From Nitrosomonas sp. PY1 (GTDB taxonomy: Bacteria > Pseudomonadota > Gammaproteobacteria > Burkholderiales > Nitrosomonadaceae): 64,000 bases of DNA. Where the stretch lies: assembly GCF_022836435.1 (NCBI RefSeq), contig NZ_BQXC01000001.1, positions 2,182,121-2,246,120 of the forward strand. The letters are read 5' to 3'. Of this stretch, positions 45,807 through 55,237 are shown one piece after another. Each line of letters starts with the position of its first letter. Position 1 is the stretch's first letter. Under the pieces are notes generated by a model. That model was not told where the DNA came from. It ran no database searches and worked only from the letters and a program-made list of their open reading frames with translations. Position numbers and translations under genes: made by a program.

Positions 45807-47765
45807 TCATACATTACTCTCGAGCCAAGCTTGGAACATTAATACGTCCCACAAATGATATTGCCAATTTCTTTTGCCGCTGGAATGTTCCAACCATTTC
45901 TGACGAATAGGCGTTGGATTGAAAAAACCTTCTCGCCTCAAACGCGACTCATCCAGTAAATTCTCAGCCCAATCCCGCAGCGGCCCACGTAACCACGAAT
46001 CAATAGGTACGCCAAATCCCATTTTAGGGCGATCAATCAGCTCTCTTGGAACATACTTGTACAGTAATTGCCGCAATAGCCATTTTGTATCACTATTTCT
46101 TACTTTATAACGCATCGGCAACCGCCAAGCAAACTCATAAACACGATGATCAATAAGTGGCACTCGTGTCTCTAAGCTAACCGACATCGCTGCTCGATCT
46201 ACCTTAACTAGGATATCATTTGGTAAATAGCTGATCGAGTCGAGAAACATCATTTGTTCTACAAGCGACGATAATCCTTGTGGATCAAAATGGGTCAACT
46301 GCGTATCCGGTTCACGCATATTCAAAACAATTTCCTCAGGTTGCCAATGTGTCACAACGGATCGGTAAAGCAAAGCACCAGATTCACAACCCAAGAAAGT
46401 TGCGCCTTTATGCAATTTATTACCTAATGCTAACAAGCGATGCTTTTTAGGAATAATACTCGAAATCAAACCATACATTTGATCCCAATTGGAGGGTGGA
46501 ATCAACAAAATAGCTTGTGCAATGATTTTGCGCAAACCGACTGGCATTGCAGAAATTTTATCCCAAACACCTTCCGCAAAAGCATACCGATTGTAACCAC
46601 AAAAAAGCTCATCACCACCGTCTCCCGATAAAGATACAGTTACTTGTTGGCGTGCTAATTTTGAGATTAAGAATGTTGGTATCTGAGAAGAATCTGAAAA
46701 CGGCTCATCGTATATTGCCGGAAGCTTGGGAATCACATTCATTGCATCTTCGGGAGACACATACAGTTCAGTATGCGCAGTACCGAGATGACGTGCAACT
46801 TCGCTAGCAAAAAAAGCCTCATCGTATTCTTTTTCATTAAAACCGATCGAAAACGTTTTAACCGGCCGACCAGATTGTGCTTGCATTAATGCCACAACTG
46901 TCGATGAATCTATGCCCCCGGAAAGAAAAGCACCCAACGGCACATCCGCCATCATCTGCCCAGAAACTGATTGCTTTAATGTCTTTTCCAGTGCGCTCAC
47001 TGCCTCTGTATCGGAACTAAACCGATAAGGATCTGCAACACCGATTAAAGCAGCTTCTTTCGCTGACCAATAAACGAATGGCACAGGTTTCTCTCTTCGG
47101 TGCAGAATTTCTTGGGTAAATTCAAGCCATGTACCCGGAATCAATTTTGCAATATCGTGGTAGATCGAATAGGGCGCAGGAACATAGTTATGCCTCATGA
47201 GCAAACCCAACACATTTCGATTAATTTCGCCTTTAAACCCTGGAATTTTCCGTAATGCCTTAAGCTCCGAACCGAAAACCAATAGATCGCCGAAAAAACC
47301 ATAATAAAGTGGCTTTTCACCCATCCTGTCTCGCGTTAATATTAACTTTCGCTCCTGCTTGTCCCACAGTGCAATCGCAAACATACCGACAGTCTTTTTC
47401 AGTGTAGCTTCAACCCCCCAATACTCAAATGCTGCCAGTAACGATTCGGTATCCGCATGCCCACGCCAGTTGGGTGCTCGCCCACACTTTTCCAACTCTT
47501 CCCGGAGATCCAAATGATTGTAAATTTCACCATTGAAAATAATAACAAAACGGCCACTAGCGGAAATCATGGGTTGATGGCCTGCAGGAGATAAATCTAT
47601 GATAGACAAACGCCTGTGAACAAACCCTATTGAGGCATCTTTGTCCACCCAGACACCCATATCATCAGGGCCTCGATGGGCGATAGCACTGCCAGCTTGC
47701 TTCAATATTTCTTCTATGTCATTGGGTAAAAAACTTGCACTCAATACACCCGCTATTCCACACAT
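45807..47765 (-). CDS. asnB: Asparagine synthetase (glutamine-hydrolysing), exopolysaccharide-linked
   Basis: A 652-residue two-domain enzyme. The N-terminal glutaminase begins with the catalytic Cys2 (MCGIAGVLS), with HRGPDDMGVW and GEIYNHLDLREEL. The synthetase domain has the PP-loop GAFLSGGIDSSTVVAL and SLSGDGGDELFCGYNRY. It is the last gene of the glycan cluster, 150 bases from the glycosyltransferase. Many such homologues in polysaccharide loci amidate sugars or peptides rather than aspartate. Confidence 0.9.
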   Translation of the reverse strand: MCGIAGVLSASFLPNDIEEILKQAGSAIAHRGPDDMGVWVDKDASIGFVHRRLSIIDLSPAGHQPMISASGRFVIIFNGEIYNHLDLREELEKCGRAPNWRGHADTESLLAAFEYWGVEATLKKTVGMFAIALWDKQERKLILTRDRMGEKPLYYGFFGDLLVFGSELKALRKIPGFKGEINRNVLGLLMRHNYVPAPYSIYHDIAKLIPGTWLEFTQEILHRREKPVPFVYWSAKEAALIGVADPYRFSSDTEAVSALEKTLKQSVSGQMMADVPLGAFLSGGIDSSTVVALMQAQSGRPVKTFSIGFNEKEYDEAFFASEVARHLGTAHTELYVSPEDAMNVIPKLPAIYDEPFSDSSQIPTFLISKLARQQVTVSLSGDGGDELFCGYNRYAFAEGVWDKISAMPVGLRKIIAQAILLIPPSNWDQMYGLISSIIPKKHRLLALGNKLHKGATFLGCESGALLYRSVVTHWQPEEIVLNMREPDTQLTHFDPQGLSSLVEQMMFLDSISYLPNDILVKVDRAAMSVSLETRVPLIDHRVYEFAWRLPMRYKVRNSDTKWLLRQLLYKYVPRELIDRPKMGFGVPIDSWLRGPLRDWAENLLDESRLRREGFFNPTPIRQKWLEHSSGKRNWQYHLWDVLMFQAWLESNV

Positions 47766-47914
47766 TTAAGCAAATCCTAGTTATTTAAAAAAAGAAAATT
47801 CGAAGTAAGCATCAGTATTCCAAATCATCAGAAAGATATGCTGACGCCACGCACTCTTTTTCTGCTTTCGCTCTATTCCAAAATTAATTAGCCTCCTAGA
47901 AATGGATAAGTGCA

Positions 47915-49036
47915 TTACCTTTTGACGCGATCGAACAGCTTATCCCACATCGCCAAAACACTCTCTACCGAAAAGCGCTCGCGGACATCGACCGCTTTTT
48001 GTGCCATGCGCTCACGCCGCTTATCATCCCCCATCAATTGATCCAGCGCTGATGTCAACGCCGTCACATCACCCACTGGATTCACCAACAACCCATCTTC
48101 ACCATCACGAATAATATCGCGCGGACCCGTGTCGCAATCATAACTTACCACCGCGCACCCATGCGCCATCGCTTCAACCAATGTATTCGGGAATCCTTCA
48201 AAGCTTGAACTCATCACATATAAATCTGCACGCGCATACCAATCGCCCACATTACCCACTCCACCCGGTAAATGCACGCGTGATTCCAAACCCAACGCTT
48301 TAATTTGCGATTCCAACGCCCCTCTCAGCGGCCCTTCCCCAAGAATCACCAGGTCCCAATCCCCATAACGCTTCGCAAGCGTTGCAAACGACATCAAACA
48401 ACAGTCAAATTGCTTTAATGCTATCAATCGCCCTACCGCCAAAAGAAGTCTACGTTTATCCGCAAGCAGCGTAAGCGGAACCAACCTAGGCTCAAAAGCC
48501 GATAGTGGATATGAAACTGGGTTAGGAACGACCGTACCTTTAGCTCGTGGAATTGCGCTCTGTAACCAACTCAACCCTTTATGGGTTTGCATAACCACCG
48601 ATGATGCATACGGGTAAGTCAATTTCCGAAGCAATTCATAGAATCGACCAATGGACCTTACAGGTGGATAAGTTCTTTCTGAAACAACCACAGCATATCC
48701 ACTACCCCACGCAGCCAGTATCGTGGCGACATTTACATTGGTAAGAAAAGAGAGCACCACATCAGGTTGGATTGTTTTAATCAAATGCCGTAGCGCAAAA
48801 AGACGCTTGAACTGAACAAACAGACCGAGCCGATCAAAATTCCCCACCAGATCAGATAAATAACACAATTGAATTTTGTCTGACAGCGCATAAAAACACT
48901 CTCCGCGCTTCGAATACGTCACCACAAGCGTTACTTGGTATCCACGCTCAACCCATGCGTTTGCCAAGTTTGCAGCAACCCGCTCAGCGCCTCCGCTACT
49001 CATTGCACTCACACAAAAAAGAATTTTTCTAGCCAT
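47915..49036 (-). CDS. Group 4 glycosyltransferase A (mosaic)
   Basis: A 373-residue GT-B-fold enzyme. The N-terminal domain starts KILFCVSAMSSGGAERVAAN and the C-terminal donor-binding domain has GEGPLRGALESQIKALGL and SSFEGFPNTLVEAMAHGCAV (E-x7-E motif). I use ATG 49036; a GTG lies one codon before. Its first 356 bases match glycosyltransferase B, its last 468 match B and C, but its centre (48411-48680) differs, reading SVVMQTHKGLSWL where B has SIVVQTKMGMQW. Confidence 0.9.
   Translation of the reverse strand: MARKILFCVSAMSSGGAERVAANLANAWVERGYQVTLVVTYSKRGECFYALSDKIQLCYLSDLVGNFDRLGLFVQFKRLFALRHLIKTIQPDVVLSFLTNVNVATILAAWGSGYAVVVSERTYPPVRSIGRFYELLRKLTYPYASSVVMQTHKGLSWLQSAIPRAKGTVVPNPVSYPLSAFEPRLVPLTLLADKRRLLLAVGRLIALKQFDCCLMSFATLAKRYGDWDLVILGEGPLRGALESQIKALGLESRVHLPGGVGNVGDWYARADLYVMSSSFEGFPNTLVEAMAHGCAVVSYDCDTGPRDIIRDGEDGLLVNPVGDVTALTSALDQLMGDDKRRERMAQKAVDVRERFSVESVLAMWDKLFDRVKR
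47943..48410. repeat. 468-bp near-identical block, copy in glycosyltransferase A
   Basis: Equivalent copies lie at 50416-50883 and 51714-52181. Only scattered single-base differences are visible between the three. It encodes the donor-binding domain. Confidence 0.9.
48681..49036. repeat. 356-bp near-identical block, start of glycosyltransferase A
   Basis: Matches 51154-51509 (start of B) with few differences. It is absent from C. Confidence 0.88.
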
Positions 49037-49082
49037 CACAGGAAATTTATCATTCTCAATTCAATTGTTAGAAAAATTCTCA

Positions 49083-50345
49083 TCAAGCGCATCTTCGGTC
49101 GGAAGAAATAAGCTCACGTTCCTTAGCCATCAAGGCTGCTAGAGTAATAATTCCAACAGTTTCACTTAACAAAGTATTGCTGAAGAAACCCAGAAATGCA
49201 AAATATACGGCAATCAAAATAAATGCGACACCAAACTCAGAACCCTGACGAGATGAAGCACGACGATACAAGCGTATTCCTTTGAACAAAATAATCCCCA
49301 TGAAAGTGGCATAAAGAATTCCGCCCCATATACCTTGCTCAAACATTAACTGCAAATACATATTATGCGGTGGGTGAGGAAAACCCCATGCTGGAAAGGT
49401 TTCATCCAGTTCCCTCATACCGTACCCTACAAGAGGGTTCTCAGTAAATCTTTGCCAAGCCAATTCGGCAACATATCTCCTCTCCTGTGCGCTTTCATCG
49501 TTCGACTCTTTACCCATCGTCTCAAAAAACTGTAACCGTCCTGCTACATTATCATGGTTAATTTCTGTGGAACTTAATCCTATTGAAAATAGCGTAGCGC
49601 CAATAATGGATACAAAGGGTACGACAACTAATAATATTAGCAAGGTTTTCTTATTAAAATGGCCACGTAGAATCCATACCAAAGATACTAATATCGCTAG
49701 CAGCATAGCCGAACGAGAAAATGTCGGGAACACTCCCATTCCCATAACCAGAATCAGAAAAATACGCCAACGCATCGCAATAAAAGGCATGATAGCGATA
49801 CACATGATCACCAATAGCCCACCTGCAATATTGGCATTAACGAAAAAACCAGCTGCTCGACCAGGATTACTTCCTTTTTGATCTGCCGGAATAAATGTAA
49901 ATGGCACAAGATAATCTATCCAAAAACATACCGCAGCAAACAAAGCACACCCGAACCAAACAGCTACAAGTCGCCGAAAATCGACCCCTGCAGTCAACAC
50001 AAAACAAGCTGAAAAAAGTAATAACGCGAGAAACCGGCTACGCCATGATCGATCTTCGGCCGAAAAATAACCTGCATCGACAAATACGACCCACAGCAAA
50101 CCCGATAGCGCATAAACTAGAAACCAATAAAACATTGGCTCAGACAATAACAACTTCACTATTTTCGGCTTCAGGAAAACAAAAGCTGCAGCCATGATCC
50201 ATGCGATCACATAATACCAAGTCGTTTCTGGCCCACCAAATCTATAATGATAAATGGGCCAATTCGTAAAAAAAACTATTACTAGCCCTATTAAGCTTAA
50301 AGAAGCCAACCAATGAACATTATTTTTATCGTTATTTAGCGACAT
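49083..50345 (-). CDS. O-antigen ligase / polymerase (Wzy/WaaL family)
   Basis: A 420-residue membrane protein with about ten to twelve helices. The periplasmic-loop motif with GYGMRELDETFPAWGFPHPP and HNMYLQLMFEQGIWGG is the usual Wzy_C signature. It is likely the polymerase of the repeat unit made by the neighbouring enzymes; a ligase role cannot be excluded since both share this domain. Confidence 0.83.
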   Translation of the reverse strand: MSLNNDKNNVHWLASLSLIGLVIVFFTNWPIYHYRFGGPETTWYYVIAWIMAAAFVFLKPKIVKLLLSEPMFYWFLVYALSGLLWVVFVDAGYFSAEDRSWRSRFLALLLFSACFVLTAGVDFRRLVAVWFGCALFAAVCFWIDYLVPFTFIPADQKGSNPGRAAGFFVNANIAGGLLVIMCIAIMPFIAMRWRIFLILVMGMGVFPTFSRSAMLLAILVSLVWILRGHFNKKTLLILLVVVPFVSIIGATLFSIGLSSTEINHDNVAGRLQFFETMGKESNDESAQERRYVAELAWQRFTENPLVGYGMRELDETFPAWGFPHPPHNMYLQLMFEQGIWGGILYATFMGIILFKGIRLYRRASSRQGSEFGVAFILIAVYFAFLGFFSNTLLSETVGIITLAALMAKERELISSDRRCA

Positions 50346-50357
50346 AATGAATTATCA

Positions 50358-51509
50358 TCAAGTTGAACGATGCCGATTTTTCCCTTGCTGCGCTATTATT
50401 TTGCTAAAAACTTCATCCCACATCGCCAAAATACTTTCTACCGAAAAGCGCTCGCGGACATCGACCGCTTTTTGTGCCATGCGCTCACGCCGCTTATCAT
50501 CCCCCATCAATTGATCCAGCGCTGATGTCAACGCCGTCACATCACCCACTGGATTCACCAACAACCCATCTTCACCATCACGAATAATATCGCGCGGACC
50601 CGTGTCGCAATCATAACTTACCACCGCGCACCCATGCGCCATCGCTTCAACCAATGTATTCGGGAATCCTTCAAAGCTTGAACTCATCACATATAAATCT
50701 GCACGCGCATACCAATCGCCCACATTACCCACTCCACCCGGTAAATGCACGCGTGATTCCAAACCCAACGCTCTAATTTGCGATTCCAACGCCCCTCTCA
50801 GCGGCCCTTCCCCAAGAATCACCAGGTCCCAATCCCCATAACGCTTCGCAAGCGTTGCAAACGACATCAAACAACAGTCAAATCGTTTTTGATCCGCTAA
50901 GCGCCCTACTCCCAATAATAATTTACGCCCGTCCGCAAGCAATGTTTGTGGAGCTAACTTAGGCTCAAACACCGATAATGGATAGGGAATCGGATTGGGA
51001 ATAACAGAGCCTTGTGCGCCTCGAATATTCTCGATTATCCATTGCATGCCCATTTTTGTCTGCACAACAATCGACGCTGCATAAGGATAGGTAAGCACAC
51101 GCAATATGTTATAAAACCGACCAACTGGTTCCATAGGTGGATAGATTCGCTCAGAAACAACCACAGCATATCCACTACCCCACGCAGCCAGTATCGTGGC
51201 GACATTTACATTGGTAAGAAAAGAGAGCACCACATCAGGTTGGATAGTTTTAATCAAACGCCGTAGCGCAAAAAGACGCTTGAACTGAACAAACAGACCG
51301 AGCCGATCAAAACTCCCCACCAGATCAGATAAATAACATAATTGAATCTTGTCTGACAACGCATAAAAACACTCTCCGCGCTTCGAATACGTCACCACAA
51401 GCGTTACTTGGTATCCACGCTCGACCCATGCATTGGCCAAGTTTGCAGCAACCCGCTCAGCGCCTCCGCTACTCATTGCACTCACACAAAAAAGAATTTT
51501 CCTAGCCAT
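50358..51509 (-). CDS. Group 4 glycosyltransferase B (mosaic)
   Basis: A 383-residue GT4 enzyme. Its start is the ATG at 51509, and the first 356 bases are nearly identical to glycosyltransferase A. A central part unique to it (KMGMQWIIENIRGAQG) is followed by a stretch shared with C (PNPIPYPLSVFEPKLAPQTL) and the common 468-bp 3' block. Acceptor choice probably lies in the N-terminal and central parts, so A and B may act on similar acceptors. Confidence 0.9.
   Translation of the reverse strand: MARKILFCVSAMSSGGAERVAANLANAWVERGYQVTLVVTYSKRGECFYALSDKIQLCYLSDLVGSFDRLGLFVQFKRLFALRRLIKTIQPDVVLSFLTNVNVATILAAWGSGYAVVVSERIYPPMEPVGRFYNILRVLTYPYAASIVVQTKMGMQWIIENIRGAQGSVIPNPIPYPLSVFEPKLAPQTLLADGRKLLLGVGRLADQKRFDCCLMSFATLAKRYGDWDLVILGEGPLRGALESQIRALGLESRVHLPGGVGNVGDWYARADLYVMSSSFEGFPNTLVEAMAHGCAVVSYDCDTGPRDIIRDGEDGLLVNPVGDVTALTSALDQLMGDDKRRERMAQKAVDVRERFSVESILAMWDEVFSKIIAQQGKNRHRST
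50416..50883. repeat. 468-bp near-identical block, copy in glycosyltransferase B
   Basis: See copies at 47943-48410 and 51714-52181. Identity with C continues beyond the block to about 51012. Confidence 0.9.
51154..51509. repeat. 356-bp near-identical block, start of glycosyltransferase B
   Basis: Matches 48681-49036. Confidence 0.88.
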
Positions 51510-51664
51510 ACTGGAAATTAATCCCTCATTGACTTCGTTAAAAAATTCGCATCATGCATGCTTAGCGGTCTCTGCTTTTTTCTAAACGTTAAAAATACTC
51601 AAATTTGGAATATCAACAATACGAAATCTGACAATATGAGACACAAAATACACAGCACATTCAA

Positions 51665-52801
51665 TTACTTCAAATACGTCGCCGACTTAGCAACGACCTT
51701 GATAAAAAGGCTATCCCACATCGCCAAAACACTCTCTACCGAAAAGCGCTCGCGGACATCGACCGCTTTTTGTGCCATACGCTCACGCCGCTTATCATCT
51801 CCCATCAATTGATCCAGCGCCGATGTCAACGCCGTCACATCACCCACTGGATTCACCAACAACCCATCTTCACCATCACGAATAATATCGCGCGGACCCG
51901 TGTCGCAATCATAACTTACCACCGCGCACCCATGCGCCATCGCTTCAACCAATGTATTCGGGAATCCTTCAAAGCTTGAACTCATCACATATAAATCTGC
52001 ACGCGCATACCAATCGCCCACATTACCCACTCCACCCGGTAAATGCACGCGTGATTCCAAACCCAACGCTTTAATTTGTAATTCCAACGCCCCTCTCAGC
52101 GGCCCTTCCCCAAGAATCACCAGGTCCCAATCCCCATAACGCTTCGCAAGCGTTGCAAACGACATCAAACAACAGTCAAATCGTTTTTGATCCGCTAAGC
52201 GCCCTACTCCCAACAATAATTTACGCTCGTCCGCAAGCAATGTTTGTGGAGCTAACTTAGGCTCAAACACCGATAATGGATAGGGAATCGGATTGGGAAT
52301 AACAGAGCCATTGGCTCGCGGAATCTCATTCTGCAACCAAGTTAATCCCTTATGCGTTTGCATAACTATCGAAGCTGCATGGGGATAAGTCCATTGACGA
52401 ATCTGATGCCAAAATCGATTCAGGGGAAACATCGGAGGATAAACACGTTCGGAACCCACGACCGGAATGCCCAGACGAATACCCGCCAAGATAGCAAGTG
52501 CGGCACTGATTGTCATCATACCCAACACAACATCCGGTTTAATTCTGCAAAGCACCCTACGCAATCTTAAGATACGGTTTAAGTTTGCAAAAATTGCCTT
52601 AAAAATATTTGAAGACTCTCTAGCAAGATTAAGTGAAATATGCGTAATACCGACATTCATCTGATAGAAATCAGTAGATTTATCTTCAAGCGTAATCACT
52701 GTTACTTGATTACCGTGCTTCAGCCATTCATTCGCTAAGTTAACAACAGTACGTTCAGCTCCCCCTCGACGTAAAGAATGGATAAAAATTACAATATTCA
52801 T
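51665..52801 (-). CDS. Group 4 glycosyltransferase C (mosaic)
   Basis: A 378-residue GT4 enzyme; ATG 52801 (MNIVIFIHSLRRGGAERTVV) gives the standard opening, 13 bases after the flippase stop. The N-terminal domain is unrelated at nucleotide level to A and B, while the 3' 468 bases are nearly identical to theirs. SIVMQTHKGLTWLQNEIPRA resembles A, and the following segment resembles B. Confidence 0.9.
   Translation of the reverse strand: MNIVIFIHSLRRGGAERTVVNLANEWLKHGNQVTVITLEDKSTDFYQMNVGITHISLNLARESSNIFKAIFANLNRILRLRRVLCRIKPDVVLGMMTISAALAILAGIRLGIPVVGSERVYPPMFPLNRFWHQIRQWTYPHAASIVMQTHKGLTWLQNEIPRANGSVIPNPIPYPLSVFEPKLAPQTLLADERKLLLGVGRLADQKRFDCCLMSFATLAKRYGDWDLVILGEGPLRGALELQIKALGLESRVHLPGGVGNVGDWYARADLYVMSSSFEGFPNTLVEAMAHGCAVVSYDCDTGPRDIIRDGEDGLLVNPVGDVTALTSALDQLMGDDKRRERMAQKAVDVRERFSVESVLAMWDSLFIKVVAKSATYLK
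51714..52181. repeat. 468-bp near-identical block, copy in glycosyltransferase C
   Basis: Third copy. Identity with B continues to about 52310. Confidence 0.9.
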
Positions 52802-52814
52802 ATCAATGCGTAGA

Positions 52815-54143
52815 TTAAATGAATCGCCGCGAAGCAATATAAAGACAAGCAGTCGACCATACGTACATCAATCCAGTTGACAGAGCAATTCCTGATACTC
52901 CCATCAAATCGGGCAGAAATAGATTGCCGATGATTTTAATGAACAAATTCGTAACCGTAAAAAACGCAATGACATTATAACGCTCATGGCTTGCTAATAA
53001 CTGCACGAGAACCAATCCCGCATAAAAAAATGGCACTTGAATCAATCCCCAACGCAATACATCCGAAACGCTTTGCGTATCCGCGGCGCTAAATTGTCCT
53101 CTTTCAAAGAGAATAGCGATAACCCAGGGTGAAAGTATCCAAAATATCAAAAGCACCCCCAGTCCAAGCAAAAACATCCACCCGCACCACTGCAACGCGG
53201 TTTTCTTAAGATCGCCTTCACCTTTTGCATGCATATCTGAGAACACAGGCAAAACCGCCCTACCAATTGCCATTGCTCCTAGACTCAACAAAAGCGCAAG
53301 TACACGATTGGAGTAACTCAGAGTGGAGATAGCACCAACCCCTAGATTAGCCGCAGTAAATTGATCGATGATTATGGAAAAACTCATTAACGTTTGACTA
53401 ATCGCCAATACTCCGATGGCATTCCAGAAACCTTTCCACGCAGGCGATTGAAAAGTGAAACGAGGTAATTTTAGTTGGTTACTTTGCATCAAAGGAATCG
53501 ACAGTGCCACCAGTTGAAACACCACGCCTATCAATGTCCCCCAAAGTAAAGGCTCAGTCATCCAAGTAGATGGCAAAAATAACACCACAAAAATCACTAA
53601 TGCAGGTATCGCTTCGAAAAGCGTATTTCGGTGATGCCCATTAGCTAACATCCATGCAGAAAACAAATTGATCACAATCCCCAGCAATCCGATTGACGCT
53701 AATCCCGTTGCAAAATTATCGGCCAAATGCTGTGTAGAAATAGGTAATCCTGTCCAATTCGCTCTCAGGATATATGGGAATGAAAAGTAAATAAGAATAC
53801 TGAGAAGAATGCCTAGAACAATCGTAAATCCAAATACTTCATTCCTAAATTGCTGGATATCTATCGCATTGCTTACTTTCAAACGAGCCAGAAGTGGCAC
53901 CAAAACAATGGATAAAACACTAAACCAAACCGATACAGGCCAATTAATCAGGGAGAAAACCAAAACATACGCATCTACAATCTCGCTAATGCCATAGCGC
54001 CACGCAATTGCCATTTCCTTGGCTGCACCGGCTAGCCTACCTATCAAAACAAAAGCGCTCACCAATAAAAAACTGCTCGCGATTCGACGATGATATGATT
54101 CTGGATTGGTAATGTGATGGCGAATGCGACTAAAAAAAGCCAT
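52815..54143 (-). CDS. MurJ/Wzx-like lipid-linked glycan flippase
   Basis: A 442-residue membrane protein of the MviN/MATE superfamily with about 12-14 helices. It has SSFLLVSAFVLIGRLAGAAK near the N-terminus, a MurJ-like feel, and LPVFSDMHAKGEGDLKKTAL in the middle. In this cluster it probably flips the polysaccharide repeat unit rather than lipid II. MurJ proper is usually about 510 residues and elsewhere on the chromosome. Confidence 0.82.
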   Translation of the reverse strand: MAFFSRIRHHITNPESYHRRIASSFLLVSAFVLIGRLAGAAKEMAIAWRYGISEIVDAYVLVFSLINWPVSVWFSVLSIVLVPLLARLKVSNAIDIQQFRNEVFGFTIVLGILLSILIYFSFPYILRANWTGLPISTQHLADNFATGLASIGLLGIVINLFSAWMLANGHHRNTLFEAIPALVIFVVLFLPSTWMTEPLLWGTLIGVVFQLVALSIPLMQSNQLKLPRFTFQSPAWKGFWNAIGVLAISQTLMSFSIIIDQFTAANLGVGAISTLSYSNRVLALLLSLGAMAIGRAVLPVFSDMHAKGEGDLKKTALQWCGWMFLLGLGVLLIFWILSPWVIAILFERGQFSAADTQSVSDVLRWGLIQVPFFYAGLVLVQLLASHERYNVIAFFTVTNLFIKIIGNLFLPDLMGVSGIALSTGLMYVWSTACLYIASRRFI

Positions 54144-54222
54144 AAGGATTACAATTTATAGTGTTATCAAGCTTTTTAGGAATAATAAAAATCATCAGCA
54201 GAAACAAAAGAAAGCATGATAA

Positions 54223-55233
54223 TTAAGGTCGATTAATATAGCTTCGATACCAATCCACCCATTTTCTGATTCCAACCGCAAGTTCGGTTTTTGGTTCAAA
54301 ATGGATATCACGTTTGAGATCTTCAACATCAGCATAAGTAGCAATCACGTCACCTGGTTGCATGGGCAGCAAATTCTTTTTAGCGGTTCGCTCTAAAGCA
54401 TCTTCGATTATTTTAATAAAAGTAATCAATTCTACAGGTTGATGGTTACCGATGTTATAAACCCGATAAGGCGCATAACTAGAACCTGGATTAGGCGCAT
54501 CGGTTTTAAAGTGCAAATCAGATGATGCAACACGATCCAGAACGCGAACAGTCCCCTCAGCAATGTCATCCACATAGGTAAAATCACGCTGCATTTTGCC
54601 ATGATTGAATACATCGATAGCGCGATCCTCAAGAATAGCACTCGTGAATAACCAGGGAGACATATCCGGACGCCCCCAGGGACCATAAACCGTAAAATAA
54701 CGCAACCCTGTAGTTGGTAATCCATACAAATGGCTATAGGTATGCGCCATCAATTCATTGGCTTTCTTAGTAGCCGCATACAGACTCACCGGATGATCAA
54801 CACTATCATCAACGGAAAAAGGCATCCGAGTATTTGCCCCATATACACTGGATGAACTCGCATACACTAGGTGTTCTACTTCATTATGACGGCAACCCTC
54901 AAGTATATTGCCAAAACCAATCAAGTTGGTTTGCATATATACATGTGGATTCTTTAGAGAATATCGAACACCAGCTTGTGCCGCGAGATTAATGACCCGC
55001 TGCGGCTTTTCTTTGGCAAACAAATCTTCAACGACTTTTCGATCGGCGATATCGCCTTGCGTAAATTTAAAATTGAGATAGTCAACCAGTTGTCCAAGCC
55101 TGGCGTGTTTGAGACGTGGATCATAATAGTCATTGAAATTATCAATTCCTATCACCTCATCACCCCGTTTAAGCAAAACCTGCGCAACATGCATACCGAT
55201 AAAACCAGCAACACCCGTTACCAGAACTTTCAT
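54223..55233 (-). CDS. NAD-dependent epimerase, probably UDP-glucuronate 4-epimerase
   Basis: A 336-residue short-chain dehydrogenase-type epimerase; ATG 55233 gives MKVLVTGVAGFIGMHVA (Rossmann GxxGxxG). The catalytic Ser-Tyr-x3-Lys is seen as YASSSSVYGANTRMPF and LYAATKKANELM. TGLRYFTVYGPWGRPDMS is typical of the UDP-GlcA epimerase branch. It is four bases after ugd, whose product UDP-glucuronate would be its substrate. Confidence 0.86.
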   Translation of the reverse strand: MKVLVTGVAGFIGMHVAQVLLKRGDEVIGIDNFNDYYDPRLKHARLGQLVDYLNFKFTQGDIADRKVVEDLFAKEKPQRVINLAAQAGVRYSLKNPHVYMQTNLIGFGNILEGCRHNEVEHLVYASSSSVYGANTRMPFSVDDSVDHPVSLYAATKKANELMAHTYSHLYGLPTTGLRYFTVYGPWGRPDMSPWLFTSAILEDRAIDVFNHGKMQRDFTYVDDIAEGTVRVLDRVASSDLHFKTDAPNPGSSYAPYRVYNIGNHQPVELITFIKIIEDALERTAKKNLLPMQPGDVIATYADVEDLKRDIHFEPKTELAVGIRKWVDWYRSYINRP

Positions 55234-55237
55234 AGCA

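Noticed and set aside
49567-50197. Forward frames within the ligase/polymerase gene
   Set aside because: Antisense shadows with atypical composition and no start signals.
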